From: Gnetum montanum
Lineage: Eukaryota; Streptophyta; Gnetopsida; Gnetales; Gnetaceae
Assembly (NCBI GenBank): GCA_015680685.1
Contig: MNCI01011535.1
Coordinates: 288,104-352,103 of the forward strand
Direction: 5' to 3'
DNA: 64,000 nucleotides
Shown here in pieces: positions 22,770 to 34,511 of this stretch. The number at the start of each line of letters is the position of its first letter. The stretch's first letter is position 1. Under the pieces are notes generated by a model. The model saw only the letters and a program-made list of their open reading frames with translations, made no database searches and had not been told where the DNA came from. A program made the translations under genes and the position numbers.

Positions 22770-24180
22770 GAAATACCTAGAAACTTATGATTTAGAACTA
22801 CAAGACTTGGGCATAAAAGATGAGGATTATTTTTATGAGAAACAAACAAAACGCTATGGGCTTAAGTATTCTTTATATAAGGATATTAGATGAAGTGTCT
22901 CACATGGTATATGATATTAACACAACTGCAAAGATTTGGGAATACCTACATTAGATGTTAGGGTGCTTGGACTAAGCAAGAAAGGGTCATCTTTTCTTGA
23001 AGTTACAAATGATGATAATGAATACATACTATAAAATAATTGACTTCATCAAGGATATGAAAGTAGTCATATTATAATTGAAATATGAAGATGAAGAAGT
23101 AACTAATGAAGAAAGAGCAGGTTGTCTCTTACAAGCATTTCTTGATAACTAAAAAGGATTAGCACATGCACTTGATACCCTAGGAGAAAAATAAGATTTC
23201 CCAAGTTAATAACCTAACTACAGCTACAAAACCAAAATGAAATTAGAGCAAGAATTGGAAAATATAGAACAAGTTATGTACAATTCAAGGAATAGGCAAG
23301 TAGGGTGTTGGATACATAATAAGCATGACCATGGTAAACAAGGATCAGGATTCAATAATCAATTAAATCCTTCTAAGATATGTTCTATCTTTGAAAAAAG
23401 AGGGTATGAAATTAAAGATAGTTGGTTCAATCATAAGAATTTAAGATCCTTTATAGGTTAATGAAAAATTATCAGAGAAAATATGGATCAACAAAATTGA
23501 AATAAAAATAACAATGATAATCGAAATAGCTACCACAAGAATAAAGCTAACCTACTTTAAGATGAAGTAATTTCAATCATTAAAGATAAAACAAGTAAAG
23601 ATAAAGTGACCAACATGGAACATAACACTTGGTACATTGATTTTAGATGTTTTAGACATGTATTAGAAAATCATAATTTATTCAAGAATTTATTCATTGT
23701 AAATGCTTGTGAAGCAATGAGGCCTATAGGATCTATATGCAAGTACAAAGCTATTAGACACTTTAACATTATAATTTATTCAAGAATCCATGCACTGTAA
23801 ATACTAGTAAAGCTACGAGGCCTATAGGATCTATATGCAAGTGCAAAGGTATTAGAGACATTAAGATGAAGATTTTAGACCAATCAGTTTAGATAAAGAA
23901 TGTGTATTACCCCCAACATTGAAACATCACAATTTAGTATCATAATTAGAATTGGTAAAAGCTAGACATAATATTGTCTTTCAATAAGATCAAAGTAAGA
24001 ATGTTAAGTATACCATATTAAAAGATGAATCACAAAAGAAAATAGCTAAAACCAAATAAGTAAATGGAGTATTCAATTTACATCCAATAAAAGCAGTTAT
24101 CTATGTAGCAACTCACAAAATGCAAGAGGAAAAAATATGGAATGCTAGACTTGGTCATATGAATAGAGGATAGATGTAGT
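22770..24180 (+). pseudogene. Copia gag, protease and pre-integrase region (decayed)
   Basis: Gag begins near 22850 with an ILDEVSHMVYDINTTAKIW block typical of copia gag. The nucleocapsid CCHC is degraded (CSIFEKRGYEIKDSWF near 23380-23425). Protease is marked by NTWYIDFRCFRHV (near 23625), matching the copia WxxDSG(C/A)SxH pattern with the active-site Asp kept but DSG changed to DFR. The gag-pre-integrase motif KIWNARLGHMNR is at about 24130-24170. Confidence 0.75.
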
Positions 24181-25480
24181 AATTATTATAATCTTCTCAT
24201 GGATTCCCTCACCTACACTTGAATCATGATATGTTCTAAAAATCATGTGTCATTAGTAAACAGGCTAGAACAACCCTTCCATGTAAAAGAAATACTGTTC
24301 CGAAATCTATGTTGGAGATCATATATTTAGATGTGTTTTCATATGGTACTATAGCATCATGGGGGTGGAGCTAAGTATTTCATAACCTATATCAATAACT
24401 ACACACATAAAGTATGGATATACATGATTAAGTCTAAAGCTAAAGTTCTTGATACATTCAAATAAATCAAGACATTAGTGGAGAAGTAAACTAGCTTACC
24501 CATCATAAAGCTATAAAATAATAATAAAATAGGGTATACAAATAAACATTTCTAGGATTACCTTACAAATAAAGGAATTATTCATTAGAAGACTATTTCA
24601 TATTGCCCTGAATAGAATGGTGTAGCAAAATGTAAGAATTGAACCATTGGTGAGATGGTTTGATGCATGCTAGTGCAATCAAAACTAGATGAAAGATTTT
24701 TGGAAAAGTTGTAAGAACTATAGTCCACATTATTAATAGAAGTTCAACACTATACCTACATTTTGAGTGTTCTAATATAGTTTGAAGTGCTAAGAGACCC
24801 AATCTAGGATAGTTACAAATTTTCAATTATATAGTGTAGTATTGTATTCCATTCCAAACTAAATTAAGCTTGAAAGAAAATGAAGGATATTTTGTAGGAT
24901 ATGATCTATATATAGAAGGATATTGAATATGGGACCCTAAATTAGAAAAATTAGTAATTAAAAAATATGTGGTATTCAATGAAGAAGAACTATTGGAAGA
25001 AAGATCTAGTAATGAACTTCTTAAGAAAATACTTACAAAGATGATATTGAAAGTTGTACCAATCCTAACTTAGATGTATGGATAGGAGAGTTTAGTTTTA
25101 ATAACAAACAAGGTGATCAAAACATAGAAAGTACCTCCTTGGATGTTTCACTAGAAGAAATTAATTCATGTGGCATTGGAAGTACCGATGCAGCTGAAGA
25201 GGTCTCAAGAATTAAAGAAAATAATTAAAAGTGCAAGAGATTGGGAAAACTTGGATATTACTAAACTAAGACTTACATGAAGCCAATATAATGAATTGCA
25301 TTGTAGTAATATTATTGCTAACATTAAGATACTTAATAAAGAGTTTTCTAAGTCAATTACACAAGCCTTTATGATAGATCACTAAAAAAACTCAATGAAA
25401 GTAGAAATAGCAATGATGAAAAAATGTGGAGTATGGTATATAGTTCCATGTGTAGAAGAATGATAGTCCATTAAGAATCA
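24180..25480 (+). pseudogene. Copia integrase (decayed)
   Basis: Follows the pre-integrase motif. Visible pieces are a C-x2-C-like KSCVISKQARTT (near 24240), GGAKYFITYINNYTHKVWIY near 24365-24420 (a typical integrase core strand with the first Asp changed to Asn), and a YCPEQNGVAK-like block near 24601-24630 that corresponds to the catalytic Glu region. A GYFVGYDLYIEGY-like block near 24890 marks the C-terminal part. Confidence 0.65.
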
Positions 25481-25617
25481 TTGGTCCTTTATGGCTACGT
25501 TGAAAGAACACGACACATTGGATAAATACAAGGCAAGATTGGTTGTAAAAGGATTCTCAAAAATTAAAGGATTATAAAGAAACATTTGCTTCTAATCAAG
25601 GATGATGGCATTCAAAA
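25480..25617 (+). pseudogene. Copia reverse transcriptase, first part
   Basis: Reads NHWSFMATLKEHDTLDKYKA then RLVVKGFSKIKG (about 25480-25570), matching the conserved copia entry in which a Trp and a KARLV-KG block precede the active site. A broken RMMAFKI follows just before the LINE tail. Confidence 0.75.
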
Positions 25618-26105
25618 TAGGAATAATAATCATCATCATCCTAGCCTAGTCCCAACAAAATGGGGTCAGCTATGTGAGTTCATTTTCATCATTCACCTCT
25701 ATGAAGGGCCAGATCTTTGTTTATTTGTAGTTTCTTCAAATTATCTTTGATTGTTTTTCTTTCCATGTCTTCTTTAGTCTTCCTTTTAGTGGCTTTCTTG
25801 GAACAATGATGTAGCAACCTTTGTTTATACGCCCATTGTTTGATCTTCTTTACACATGTCTGAACCATTTAAGTCATCATTCTTGTAGTGTATCAAAAAT
25901 AGAATCCATTCCAAGTCTTCCTCTAATATTTATATTGTGTAGTTTATTTCTTCTAGAAATATTCAACATTCATTGAAGCATTTGCATTTCTGTCATACTG
26001 ATTGTTATCCTTGCCTCTTTGTGGTGCCCAACATTTAGCACCATGTAATATGTTTTGCTAGCCATCAAGCCAAAATACTTGGTTTCCCTATCTACTAACT
26101 TAAAA
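25618..26105 (-). mobile_element. LINE 3' tail inserted antisense in the copia RT
   Basis: Read on the minus strand it gives LKWFRHV, RR, then GRLKKTWKEKQSKII and a terminal LTPFCWD, ARMMMI. This is the familiar C-terminal tail of plant non-LTR elements (RWFGHVQRR, GRPKKTW, DP..LGTRLG). The end on the minus strand is a short ATG/ATT repeat (ATGATGATGATTATTATT at about 25618-25636), consistent with a LINE 3' end. The copia RT frame continues past it with QIDVKSTFLYGYLQ. Only the last 490 bases are present. Confidence 0.65.
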
Positions 26106-26512
26106 TGGAAATAACATCAAATTGATGTAAAGTCAACTTTTCTCTATGGATATTTACAGTAAGAGATTAAGATGGAACAATGGGAAGGACTGTTAAGAAT
26201 GAAAAGATAGTATGTAAGTTATGAATAGTAATATATGATCTTAAGAAAGCACAAAGAGTATGGTATGTAAAAATTGATCTATTTTTGATTAATTATTGAT
26301 TTATCAAATCTCAAAAGAATAATAATCTACATATACCTAAGGATGAAGGAAAGGTTCAGATGTTTTTAGCCTTCCATGTAGATAATATACTTGTGGGAAC
26401 AATGGAAATCATGATTATGGAGAAGTTTAAGTATCAATTATTCCTACAGTTTGATATCTCAAATATTGTTCTAGCACATTACTATCTAGGAATGAAGTTA
26501 AGATAAAGTAAG
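26106..26512 (+). pseudogene. Copia reverse transcriptase, second part
   Basis: Resumes with QIDVKSTFLYGYLQ (near 26118), the strand holding the first catalytic Asp. The catalytic loop is FHVDNILVGT (near 26370-26400), in which the usual YVDD is HVDN. Then DISNIVLAHYYLGMKL (near 26452-26502), equivalent to the MTDLG-YFLGIE motif. It is cut by the solo LTR. Confidence 0.78.
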
Positions 26513-27389
26513 TCATGAGTGGCAAGGTAATCCTATGCCCAACCATACAAATCACAAGCATTCAAACACAATTCGGTCGAATTTTGTGCATGGGACTAGT
26601 TGTGCATCTAAATCATTATGTCTTGATCATAGTTCGCTATGTTCCCACTTGGACTAGTGGTAACTTGGTCACGTATGGTTTAGTCCAAAGTGAGGCATAT
26701 GATAATTGATGTTGTTCGACCTTAAGCTACTCCTAATGATAATAAAAAACTTAATTATTTAATCTAATTAACAATGGAAAGTAAAGTCTAAACTAGCCTA
26801 TGTGCGATGAGTATCTAACCCCAACCGTCCATACACACCTTGGACTCGTGTAACTACCACTAAGATTACCAAGTGTATGTCACTTGGTGTACCAAATGAT
26901 ACACTACTAGGCTACCAAGTAATTATTCCTAAGCACTTGCGATTAGTCATACTCATTTTGCTTAATGACAGGAATAATAAAGAGCAATAAATGAAAACAT
27001 TAAATAAGAAAAATAGTAAACATTTAAGTAATATAAGGTAATTAGAGCAATAATAAAGCTAAGTGAATGCTATAATGATGGAAGTAATCTCGATCTTTAT
27101 CGCCAAACATGTAATGTGTCCAAGTATGTCACACTCAAATAAGGATGTTGTACAATCACTTAACATCACACTATGGGCATGCACTAGGAACTAACAAAAC
27201 TTGAAATAAAAAATATATGAATCTATTCTATCTATCTATATGCTATCCCAACTGTGCACCCAAGTGTGGTATTTATAGGCTTGCACAAAAGTGGCAATAT
27301 TAGATGTTTGACATCAAAGGTTATGGCTTGATATCGAATACCCAACATTGTGACTTCGATATTAGAGCCTTGAAAAACATGATTCATTA
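26513..27389 (-). mobile_element. Solo LTR of family 2 with perfect target duplication
   Basis: 877 bp. On the minus strand it starts TAATGAATCATG at 27389 and ends CCACTCATGA at 26513. It carries CGATATC/GATATTG motifs (near 27330-27370), a TATA region giving TATAAATAC (near 27268-27276), AATAAAGATCGAG and the tract with CCAAGTGGG, all as in the E5 LTR. Direct flanks are GTAAG (26508-26512) and GTAAG (27390-27394), an exact 5-bp duplication. No internal sequence remains, so it is a solo LTR. Confidence 0.93.
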
Positions 27390-28085
27390 GTAAGGATGAA
27401 ATAACTCTATATTTCTATGTCTCCTACATTTAAGATTAGCATTGATGAAGACATCATTGATCCTACATAATATCACAAAATCATTGGTACACTTACGTAT
27501 TTTACAAACACAAGACCAGATATCCAATACACTATTAATTAATTGGCAATGACAATGTAGAAATCAAATTACCGTTATATGCATTTTAGATCTTACAATA
27601 CATTAAAACTACGATGTTTTATGAACTAATATTCAAGGCTACATCAACAAAAGTTATGGAAGTTTATACAAATGCATATTAGGGAGGTAATACCATTGAT
27701 AGAAATTCTAATACTAGATTCTTGATTCAAATTTATGGAAACCTTGTCAATTGGAAAAGTAGTAAGAAACAAGTGGTGTCTCACACATCTATGGAGGCTG
27801 ACTATTGTGCATTATGAGAAACTATGCAAGATATTATATGGATTGAGCAACTTCTTAGAAAAATTAGTATTATAGTTCCTAAGCCGATTATGATCCATTG
27901 TGATAATCAAGTGGCAATCAAAGTTGTTTAGAACCCTATATATCATGAGAAAAGTAAGCAAATTGAAGTGAGCATTTACTTTGTCTAGCAAAATTACCTA
28001 GAGAAGTATGTTGACGTGCATTATAACTCTATCAAGTCTAAAAAAGCTCATGGATTCATAAAATCCCTTGTTAAATAATCATTTG
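27390..28085 (+). pseudogene. Copia RNase H and C terminus (decayed)
   Basis: After the solo LTR come a TNTRPDIQYTIN-like block (near 27507-27545) and RNase H: VYTNAY (near 27664, first Asp lost to Asn), GGNTIDRNSNTRF, GNLVNWKSSKKQVVSHTSM, EADYCAL (catalytic Glu and Asp), then MIHCDNQVAIKVV (near 27890-27930) and NPIYHEKSKQIEVSIYFV. These match copia RNase H in order and spacing. The end is TAA near 28077. Confidence 0.8.
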
Positions 28086-28769
28086 ATGCCTTTCAAAAAT
28101 ATTTTTCTTTATCTCCACTTCCTTGCAATATGAAGTAAGGAGAAGAAGTGATATATAAAGAATGTGAAGATTACAAAAGAAGTGTGAAGTTATGTTTGGA
28201 GTAGGTGTCCTCTAGCATCTTCCTCATAATTCTTTTCACTTTACATTACTATGAAAAAATCTAAAGAATCAAAACAAATACAAAGTATGAATTAAGGATA
28301 AGTGTTAGTTAATAATTCAAATATTTTCTTAATTCATAAAGTATCATATTGAGTCAAGGAAGTATTTTTAAGTATATTAACTTAATTTGTTACTCCTAGT
28401 ATCAATTTGTAGCATATGAAATTCATTCATAAGGTTGTGTTTTTTAAAAAAATCATAACAACTAACTAAATGGTCTTATGAATTTGTAACAGCTGTGTTA
28501 CATTATGCCATCTAAGTGAGTTACAACTCTTCATCAAGTTAATAATCTAACTAGCTCTAAGTCTATAAGTGAGTCAAGTAAGCAGGAGTTCAAAAGTATA
28601 CAAGTACAAGAATAATAATTATCCAAAAGAAACAAACTGTTATGACCAAAAGGTCCAAGTCAAGTTGTTTAGAAAAAGTATTCTCGAAGAAATTATTAGT
28701 TTAGAAATTCTTATCGTACTTTGAACTTGCTGCAAATTATTAAGTTCTTCATGTCATTACCTTTTTAGG
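28086..28769. other. AT-rich stretch between copia and LINE, no gene seen
   Basis: A purine-rich GGAGAAGAAGTG at about 28139 could be the copia polypurine tract, which would place its 3' LTR here, but no matching 5' LTR is available to prove it. No coding frame aligns with any family I recognise. Confidence 0.35.
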
Positions 28770-28776
28770 TTGTTTT

Positions 28777-29120
28777 CTACAATACTACATTAAGTTTAAT
28801 AAAGATCATGAAGAAATTTATTAAAAGATTAGCTACTATCATTCGTAGGTTTTCCTTGTATAACTCTAATTTTAAGAAAAGACATCTAAATATAATCTTT
28901 GTTATGAATTTTGCAATCCATTTTACTAATAGAGAAACACACTTCTTATAACAATTAAAGAGGCCAAGTCCTTTGTCTTTTTTGCTACTAGTGCAAATAT
29001 CCAAGTAAATCTAGAAAAGCTTTTGCTATTTTTCTTAACAGACCAAAGAAATAGATGGAATTCAATCAATTCTATCATAAGAAGCTTTTGTAGAAGCTCA
29101 ACAATTAGGGTAATAAACAT
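28777..29120 (-). pseudogene. LINE ORF2 C-terminal region (decayed)
   Basis: The frame at 28777-29004 reads DICTSSKKDKGLGLFNCYKK then CVSLLVKWIAKF, matching the KxxGGLGxxxLxxxNxALLxKWxWR motif after the RT of plant LINEs. The frame at 28926-29120 carries a WSVKKNSKSFSRFTW-like piece just upstream, the equivalent of a W-xx-x-NKxxxxxW block. Confidence 0.68.
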
Positions 29121-30260
29121 GAGTAGACTAAAGCATATGCTTAGTAACTAAAAATTTATTGGCAAAGGTGAGCTTTCTTCTCTTTATTTATTAAGATTCT
29201 TTTTAATTTTATCAACCACATAGTTCCAATAGATATTCAAGCTAAGCTCCAAAAAAATGAAATTTATAAAATATTAAAGATAGAATTTTTTAAAAAGATT
29301 TTCCAATGCTTGAGAGTAACACATTCATCAATATTACTGTTACAATAAACAAAAATTTTATTCCAATTGATATGAGAGTCAAATAACATCCAATATTCCT
29401 TTACTCTAGTTAACAAAATATTGATATGTTACAAATAATTATTGGTCATAACAAAAGAGTCATCTACAAATGGAATGTGAAGCAATCACATACCTTAATC
29501 TTCAACTGAATTTTCCTTAATGATATTCTTTTGAAGGTCATAGTGCAAGTTGTGTGAAAGAAAGTTTGTTGCAATAATGAAAAGATAGGAAGCCAAAGGA
29601 CAACCTTGATAAAGTAATTGCTTAGAAAAAAAGAGCAATTCGATCCAAAATTCATAACTTAAGCATTAACATTAGTAGGCAAGGTATGAGCAAGATGAAT
29701 AAAGTAATAACTAAATTCAAATTTATAGAGAGATGTAATAATAAAATCTCATTCAATCGTACCATAACTTAACTTAATAAAAACAATGTCTTGATTAGTA
29801 ACAGAAGCCCACTCCATTCCCTCTAATGGTTCAATTACATTATTTAAGATGTTTCTACCATTAACAGTACTTAGTTACTCAACTTTGATGATATCATCTA
29901 TAGTCTTTTGAATCCAACAACACATATATTTCAATTAAATTTTATAAATATTGTTAAGAATAGCAATAGGCCTCCAAGTCCTAATATGTTAAAAATCATT
30001 ATCCTTAGAAAGTAGAGAATTGTACCTTTATTTATATTTTTACTGAGAGAACCTTGTTTGATAACCTCTTGGAAAACACGAAAGAGATCATCTTCAATAA
30101 TCTCAGAATGTATCTTAAAAACTTTAACTACAAAACCATCAAACCCTAGAACTTTGCCGTTTTCTAAACTAAAAGTTGTTGCTTTAATTTCTTTCCTTGT
30201 AATTTCTTATCCAAGAATACTTTGATATGCTTTTGTTATAAGATAATAAATATGTATATT
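29120..30260 (-). pseudogene. LINE reverse transcriptase (decayed)
   Basis: Non-LTR RT. From the N-terminal side on the minus strand: EIKATTFSLENGKVLGFDGF (about 30140-30190; the family reads NKAPGPDGF), VVKVFKIHSEIIEDDLF, FQEVIKQGSLSKNINKGTI (near 30030-30090), IKLSYGTIE then DFIITSLYKF (near 29720-29790; the family reads KAYDRVEWDFL, with the catalytic Asp lost here). Target-primed reverse transcription is the known role. Confidence 0.75.
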
Positions 30261-30899
30261 AGAGGCCTCAAAGGTTTCCTTACTAAAACCATTAGAAGAA
30301 AAACAATAGAAGAACAATTTGCTACAAATATATTAATAGTCTCAAGATCTGTAGTAATGGAATCATTTATATAAAGTGATGTCAAGATCAGAATTTAAAA
30401 CATTTCTTATAAGGCTCATCTTCAATTTTCAACTAGAAAATATAACTTTTACTGAAAGTATTTTTAGCTTCAAAAGCATCCCAACATTATTTAACATAGT
30501 GAGCTTTAGTTAAAGCTTTTTGGATTCCAATATCAAGGGGTCTTTTGGTCTAAAACTATTTACATTTACTTGATAAATTCTACAAGCTCTTCTCCAATTT
30601 GATGTTTTTTCTTAGCAAATTACTTTTCCAACCATCTTGCAAAATTTTTGACTCTAAAAGTATTTTGTTATCACCAAATAGTCCAACCTATATTACCAAT
30701 AGGATTTTTCTACATTTCCCAAAGACTTTAAACCATTTTTCCTACTAAGTCTTGTGAACATATTAGTATTCATATCAAAGTAATAAAAAAAAAATCAATC
30801 TCAGAGAGAATAACACTAAAAGGAAAATGATTTCACAAAGTAGTAATCATATACACTTATACTTTTCTATAAGCTTCCAAAAATAAATATTAAAAATAG

Positions 30900-31560
30900 A
30901 AAATATATCCATTAGACAACGAATTTAATTATCATTTCATTGTTGATAATTATAGTAAGCATAATTCTTATTATTTGAATCATTAGAAAATGGAGAACTA
31001 ATATCAACAAGAAAATACCTTCCTTTTTAAAAAATTACACTAGTCTTCCTTTACTTGAGAGCATATATTGAGAGAAAGATTATTAAGTTTATCCAAATGA
31101 CTCTCAACAATATTAAAATCACCTTCAATAATCTAATGAACTTTAGGTAGAGATAAAAAATACATCCAAATCTATTATCAATCTATTGATTTCTTAGTAG
31201 CATAAATATTACAAAGTCAAAATCACATGTTTTACTTCAACAAGTAACTAAATTCTCTATTAAGGTTGTTAAAGCCATATTTCAAAATTTTTGTAGTCTA
31301 ATTTTTATTAATTAAAATAGCAATACTATTCTATTCTCTTCATGATTAGTAGAAACAAGAATGCATTTTTCTAAATGTCTTTACCAACGTAACTAATATT
31401 ATATGTTGAGATCTTAATCTCTTGAAAGAAAAGAATACCTAGAGATACATGTTAGTTTGAAATATATTGATTGGTAATCTTTTCTCAAGAATACTAGAAA
31501 AGCCATAAATATTCCATAATAAAACTAATATTGATATGTCAGGATAATGGCCCACATCCT
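30900..31560 (-). pseudogene. LINE endonuclease (decayed)
   Basis: Apurinic-type endonuclease that nicks target DNA in LINEs. It begins near 31550 with ILVLLWNIYGFSSILEKRL, like the LLWNVRGL start of plant LINE ORF2. The catalytic GDFN motif is clear as IIEGDFNIVESHLDKLNNL near 31080-31130. A YFLVDISSPFSN block lies further downstream, near 30980-31020. RT follows after about 700 bases. Confidence 0.7.
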
Positions 31561-31599
31561 TGATTTTTCAAGCTTAACATTTATCTTATAATCCATGTC

Positions 31600-33060
31600 T
31601 ATAATAACTATAAAAAACATTTGAAATATTAGTAAAAGTAAAGATATAAGAAAATACCTCATGGATTTTTAAATTGAAATGATTACGAAAAGGCATTCTT
31701 TATTTGTAGCACTAGATGAAAACCTTGTACATTAGCACTTATATTACTAATCCTTAATGAAAAAGTCTTTTTTCTAAAGAAGAATTATTTTTAGATTATA
31801 AAATTATTGGCATCCTTAGATTTAAATGGATTAATAACAAGTTGAAAATTTGTTTAGAAAGGATACATTTGTGTATCCTAAAAAATACCCTTATTTTTTT
31901 AAAAAAAAGATTGTTTCTTTGTCATGCAAATAAATTTTTTATTAAAAAGAAGACAAATCACAATAATTTAGGATACCAATAGTTGCAACATCATTGCAAA
32001 TTATAGTGTGTAATTGTTTAGGAAAGACATTGGTTACTTACCTTAAGTTTTAATTTTATATTTCTTTACTATAAATTAATCTTTGCAAAATAACATCTAT
32101 GCTACATAGCATCTAATAATGTTTTTGACTCTATTTTGAGGATTGTATGAGTGTTACTAATAAATTCATTTTTAATGCTTTGAAAAAGAAGAGAAAGATT
32201 TTTTGAATTTAATCCAACAAGAAATTTTAGAATAATGAAAAGAATTAGGATCAAAATCCACTTTCCATTTTAAAGTAATAAAAGTATTATTATGATCATT
32301 AAATAATTTAAGATTAAAAGCTTTCAAAATCAGTTTAGAATTTTTAGGTTTAACAAGAAAAAAATTGAGAAACATAATGAGCATGCAAAACACTAATTTC
32401 GTAGCATCCAAAAATATCATGAATCACTAGTGTAAAACCCTTATTTTATTGAATAAATTCATTAATCTATAGAAAGATATATCAAGAAGTGATTTTTTTA
32501 TAGAGATTGAAATAAATCATAAAGTAAAACATAATCAGAAGCTTTAGAATCCTTCATGTTCTTGATAATCTAAAAGACATTAGCATTCTCCATATTTAAA
32601 TCATTTCTTGCCAAAAAATTCTCTGCCAATATATCTCTGCTAGAAACCCTCAAGGTTGACAAAACTTTAAATGTTTGGCTTTTATAAGAAAACCTTTAAC
32701 AACAAAGCTCCAAAGCTCAATTATTCTACTCACAATTAGAACAAATAAGACTACAAGATTAAATATTTTAAAAAAAGTGAGATGATAATACCCCAACAAT
32801 ATATTATAAGAATAGAAGACCAAGTAAAGAAATTAGAGTACCAATGTGAATGGGAATGCAACTAGATTCTATATTTTCTTCATGAGGTTAAATTGGACCA
32901 TTGTTATTGATAAACATATAGTTAGAAAATTAAAAGTAAATATGTAGAAGACATAAAAGATAGTTGTTATGTATGTGAAGGAGAGTTAGTGTTATGCTAA
33001 TTTTCTCCCATGGTTTGTGTTATCCCCATCTCTTTTTTTTTGCTTCAAATCGAAAGTAAG
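31600..33060 (-). other. Possible LINE ORF1 region
   Basis: Lies just upstream of the endonuclease, where ORF1 is expected. The open frame at 32172-32420 has no clear domain. A ICSNCE...LELC string near 32705-32750 could be a worn zinc knuckle. I see nothing else that identifies it. Confidence 0.3.
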
Positions 33061-33217
33061 TGTAATTTCAATGTTGTTCCATGAGGATTTGAGCATTAAA
33101 TCCTCGAAATATGTCATCACAAGACATGTTCTTAGCTCTTGGGGACCATCGAGAACCATCTAGATTCATAATCCAACTTATGGACTTAATTTTCTATGAT
33201 CCCTGAAAAACTCTAGA
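33061..33217. other. Short unassigned segment
   Basis: Sequence between the LINE and the 34-bp repeats; no motif or coding frame recognised. Confidence 0.3.
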
Positions 33218-33340
33218 GTTAAAATTTTTCTAACTGTTTGAGCTTTTGTGACTTAAAATTTTTCTAACTGTTGGAGTTGTCATGACTCAAAATTTTTCTA
33301 AGTGTTCGAGTTGACATGACTCAAAATTTTTCTATGTATG
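33218..33340. repeat. 34-bp tandem repeat, about 3.6 copies
   Basis: Units start at 33218, 33252, 33286 and 33320, an exact 34-bp period. Each contains AAAATTTTTCTAA followed by GTT-GAGTT-TCATGACT with a few changes. No coding or RNA role is visible. Just after it, GATGTTGACTGTCAAAG and TGTTGAATGTCAAAAG form a second, looser repeat up to the E3 target site. Confidence 0.85.
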
Positions 33341-33399
33341 ATTGATGTTGACTGTCAAAGAACTAGTTGGTGTTGAATGTCAAAAGTTAGAATCGATGT

Positions 33400-34358
33400 T
33401 GATGAGTGTCAAAGTGTTGCATTGACAGGCCCCATTTATGTGGTGTTGCCCCATCAATAGGGTCCCATTTACATGGTATTGCCCTATCAATGGGGCCACG
33501 TTGACGTAGCATTTGCTATGTCTATGAGGCCTTATTGACATAGTACTATAGAAAAAACTATAAATACAAGCTCCCATCCATGTTTATGGAGATAGAAGTC
33601 ATCGTAGTAGTAGAGCTCTTGCAGTTTGTTCTTTTGAAGGTTAGAATATTTCTCTGAGTGCCTATAGTAGGAGTCAAAAAGTATACAGATCTTTATTCAA
33701 GCATTGTTGTACCTAAACCACACTAATGTGTACGGCAATAAAGATGATCCTTTTGATCAAACCTTGCAGCACTTGGAATAGATTAATGATTTATTTATGC
33801 ATATATTATTTTCATCAAATATGCAATTAATTAAGATAAATTAGACTTTAAGTGATTAGTTAATTAATTAAGCTAAATAGATTAAGTAAAAAGGTATGAC
33901 TGCTTCAAGCGTAAACACATATTCGCTTGATAATCCCAACAACATTATGGCTTGGTGCGCCCAATAGCGTAACGCTTGGTAACCTAGCAGTGGATACATG
34001 GGTTCAACACACATATGGAAAATGGGATAGATGCTTATGTTAGGATTAGTCAGAGACTAGTTAAGTGGTTAAATTAGATTAGTTGTTAAATTATTCCATC
34101 TCTATACTCTAAGCACCGAAGAACATAAAACATAAAACAATAAAAATCATATGCCTCGATTACACTTAACCATACCTTTATACATCATAAGTACATCACA
34201 AGTGTAATTGGGAAGATAATGATTGACTTTAAGGCAAGGTTTACTTCCTAAAAGACTAGTGTATTGAAAACTATAGAGTCTGCAAAATTGAACTAGATCA
34301 CGCATGAACACTTTGTGATTCGTATGGTTGGGCGTAGGGGTACCTCGACCACTTACCA
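33400..34358 (+). repeat. E3 5' LTR
   Basis: 959 bp, from TGATGAGTGTC to about CACTTACCA. U3 has repeated GGCCCCATTTA, CATCAATAGGG and GGGGCCACGTTGACG motifs; the TATA box is TATAAATA at 33559-33566. R/U5 has AGTAGTAGTAGAGCTC, an AATAAAGATGATCC signal and two GGTAACC/GGTAATCC blocks. The exact 3' end is blurred by changes next to the PBS. Confidence 0.9.
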
Positions 34359-34359
34359 T

Positions 34360-34377
34360 TGGCATCATTATTAGAGG
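34360..34377 (+). other. E3 primer-binding site, heavily mutated
   Basis: TGGCATCATTATTAGAGG lies where family members have TGGCGCCGTTGCCGGGGA, the complement of the tRNA-Asp 3' end. All differences are transitions, most of them C-to-T or G-to-A. It would no longer bind the primer well. Confidence 0.8.
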
Positions 34378-34511
34378 GTCTATTTGTTGGGACGTGCACT
34401 ATCTAAGATTAGTGAACATTATTAATATCATTGGATGAACCCAAGATCAACATCACTCTCATATGACATATAATTACAAAAGCACACTAATATTTTCTTT
34501 TTTTTTGCAAA

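Larger units (their letters stand above)
22712..28085 (+). mobile_element. Ty1/copia element, 5' end lost or displaced, twice interrupted
   Basis: Domains appear in copia order (gag, protease, integrase, RT, RNase H), unlike the gypsy order of the neighbours. It is interrupted by a LINE tail (25618-26105) and by a family 2 solo LTR (26513-27389). It starts right at the end of E1, so its 5' end probably lies left of E1, outside the window. No LTR of its own is recognised. All frames carry many stops. Confidence 0.8.
28770..33060 (-). mobile_element. L1-like LINE, degraded
   Basis: About 4.3 kb, strongly AT-rich, read on the minus strand. It contains an endonuclease, an RT and the LINE C-terminal domain in the expected order, with a possible ORF1 upstream (31600-33000). 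Ends are not resolved, and neither a poly-A tail nor target duplication could be identified. Stops and indels are frequent throughout. Confidence 0.75.

Noticed and set aside
28086-28769. Copia 3' LTR
   Set aside because: No second copy to align and no clear TG...CA ends, so no boundaries can be given.
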